From Candidatus Stercoripulliclostridium merdigallinarum (lineage in GTDB: Bacteria > Bacillota > Clostridia > Christensenellales > DTU072): a stretch of 8,598 nucleotides of DNA. The notes below the pieces were generated by a model, which saw only the letters and a program-made list of their open reading frames with translations, did no database searches and was not told where the DNA came from. Made by a program: the position numbers and the translations under genes. The stretch spans positions 1 to 8,598 of the forward strand of contig DVNF01000099.1 in NCBI GenBank assembly GCA_018714575.1, in the 5' to 3' direction. Of the stretch, positions 7,820-8,598 are shown one piece after another. The stretch's first letter is position 1. Every line of letters begins with the position of its first letter.

Positions 7820-7830
7820 CGGTGCGCAAA
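7796..7830 (+). promoter_or_regulatory. Region 1:2 pairing of the attenuator (protector/pause hairpin)
   Basis: TTTGCG (7796-7801, overlapping the last Phe codon) is followed by two copies of its complement CGCAAA, at 7807-7812 and 7825-7830. The near pairing forms a 6-bp hairpin with a GAAAA loop and could act as an RNA polymerase pause hairpin. The distant pairing covers the 3' end of the antiterminator segment, and it can be extended by TTTAT (7790-7794) with ATAAA (7836-7840). A ribosome stalled on the late Phe codons would block this pairing. These pairings were found by eye; relative stabilities were not computed. Confidence 0.55.
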
Positions 7831-7856
7831 AACGAATAAAAAATCGAGGCCGCACC
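7821..7856 (+). promoter_or_regulatory. Antiterminator (region 2:3 pairing)
   Basis: GGTGCG (7821-7826) is an exact complement of CGCACC (7851-7856), which includes five of the seven bases of the terminator's 5' arm. The two folds are mutually exclusive. The segment begins two bases after the leader stop codon, so a ribosome waiting at the TGA would cover it and allow termination. A ribosome held back on the Phe codons would leave it free. It shares GTGCG with the terminator's 3' arm, as expected of an antiterminator that mimics that arm. Confidence 0.75.
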
Positions 7857-7876
7857 TGAAAGAGTGCGGCTTTTTT
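7849..7876 (+). terminator. Intrinsic terminator/attenuator upstream of pheA
   Basis: GCCGCAC (7849-7855) pairs perfectly with GTGCGGC (7864-7870) around the 8-nt loop CTGAAAGA, followed by six T (7871-7876). It ends 14 nt before the pheA ATG, with the pheA ribosome-binding site just beyond it. It is placed to stop transcripts from the leader promoter, and also any read-through from the racemase gene, when phenylalanine is plentiful. Confidence 0.9.
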
Positions 7877-7890
7877 CATAAGGAGAGAAT

Positions 7891-8598
7891 ATGTCAGCAG
7901 CAGATGCCAAATTGAAAATCGACGCTATCGACGACGAAATCGCCGCGCTGTACGTAAAGCGGATGGAGCTTGCTTCCGAAGTAGCCGCGGATAGCGACAG
8001 GAACGTTGCCGAAACCGACGGGACTTTGGTCGAAAAAGCTACCGTTTCCAGGGTCACAAAATCCATGCCCGAAGGCATGAAACTGTATGCAAAGCAGTTG
8101 TTCGACACCATATACAACACTTCCCGCGCATACGGCATGGAATCGGCAGGATTGCCGTCAAAGATCCGCTCCGCGATCGACGACGCGTTAGTAAAGGGCG
8201 AAGAACGCTTCCCCGTATCCGCCACGGTTGCCTGTCAGGGCGTTGCCGGAGCCTATGCTCAAATAGCCGCGGATAAGATGTTCCCGATCTCGGATATTTT
8301 GTATTTCAAAGATTGGGATTCCGTATTCGGCGCGGTTGAAAGGGGATTGTGCGACTTCGGCGTTCTGCCTATCGAAAACAGCTCGGTCGGTTCGGTAAAC
8401 GCCGTGTACGATTTGATGAGGAAACATTCGTTCCATATCGCAAGGGCGATACGCTTGCGCGTGCAACACTACCTGTTGGCAAACGCCGATACCGATATAA
8501 AAGCAATAAAGGAAATCTATTCTCATAAACAAGCGATCGATCAATGCTCCGAATTTTTATCGTCGCTGCCTGGCGTAAAGGTCAACGTAGTCGAAAAT
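7891..8598 (+). CDS. pheA: PheA: chorismate mutase/prephenate dehydratase (3'-truncated by window)
   Basis: The frame is open to the right edge (236 residues seen; the family is usually about 350-390). Prephenate dehydratase decarboxylates and dehydrates prephenate to phenylpyruvate, the precursor of phenylalanine. Residues 1-100 form an AroQ-type helical chorismate mutase region (KIDAIDDEIAALYVKRMELA, then LFDTIYNTSRAYG). From about residue 108 the dehydratase domain shows CQGVAGAYAQIAADKMF (115-131), LPIENSSVGSVNAVYDLM (159-176) and SHKQAIDQC (211-219). The catalytic Thr-Arg motif and the ACT regulatory domain would lie beyond the edge. AGGAGAG (7881-7887) gives a good ribosome site just after the terminator U-tract. 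Aligned by eye to E. coli PheA, mutase residues Arg11, Lys39, Asp48, Arg51, Glu52 and Gln88 fall on Lys, Ser, Glu, Gly, Thr and Gly; only Arg28 (Arg24) and Ser84 (Ser78) match. The mutase activity is therefore doubtful. Expression is probably controlled by the Phe attenuator upstream. Confidence 0.92.
   Translation, partial: MSAADAKLKIDAIDDEIAALYVKRMELASEVAADSDRNVAETDGTLVEKATVSRVTKSMPEGMKLYAKQLFDTIYNTSRAYGMESAGLPSKIRSAIDDALVKGEERFPVSATVACQGVAGAYAQIAADKMFPISDILYFKDWDSVFGAVERGLCDFGVLPIENSSVGSVNAVYDLMRKHSFHIARAIRLRVQHYLLANADTDIKAIKEIYSHKQAIDQCSEFLSSLPGVKVNVVEN

Noticed and set aside
7696..7890. T-box riboswitch upstream of pheA
   Set aside because: The conserved T-box sequence (of the type GGTGGNACCGCG) is absent. 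The promoter-to-terminator distance is also too short for the usual specifier stem, while the Phe-rich ORF accounts for the terminator.

Overview
The window comes from a bacterium of moderate GC content. All genes lie on the + strand and are tightly packed, with Shine-Dalgarno sites. The style (tandem MBG/YDG-type surface modules, a fused AroQ-PheA, C-terminally membrane-anchored surface proteins with basic tails) suggests an uncultured Clostridia/Bacillota-like gut lineage. That placement is inference; no rRNA or other phylogenetic marker is present.

Layout. (1) Positions 1-2698 hold the 3' part of a very long surface protein made of tandem Ig-like MBG/YDG-type modules, ending in one membrane helix and a basic cytoplasmic tail. 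(2) 2686-4686 is a secreted, membrane-anchored protein of unknown function whose start overlaps gene 1 by 13 nt. (3) 4704-5549 and (4) 5551-6426 encode two roughly six-helix membrane proteins of similar size and topology. (5) 6460-7695 encodes a LarA-family (nickel-pincer-cofactor) 2-hydroxyacid racemase/epimerase. Junctions between genes 1 and 5 are -13, +17, +1 and +33 nt, so one transcript is plausible. (6) 7891 to the right edge is the 5' part of pheA (chorismate mutase/prephenate dehydratase).

The most informative stretch is the 195-nt gap between the racemase and pheA (7696-7890). It contains a near-consensus sigma70-type promoter (TTGACA, 17 nt, TATTAT), a 21-codon ORF with six Phe codons within ten codons, an intrinsic terminator, and an upstream segment that can pair with the 5' arm of that terminator. 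This is a complete ribosome-mediated phenylalanine attenuator, analogous in logic to enterobacterial pheL-pheA. The promoter places the transcription start at or within about 3 nt of the leader ATG, so the leader peptide is probably read from a leaderless mRNA. No T-box, the usual Bacillota solution, is visible.

A second notable point is that the chorismate mutase domain of PheA lacks most AroQ catalytic residues when aligned by eye with E. coli PheA, whereas the visible prephenate dehydratase motifs look normal. Genes 1-4 probably form a cell-surface module of unknown function. The racemase and pheA concern hydroxyacid and aromatic amino acid metabolism, and no direct functional link between them and genes 1-4 is visible.
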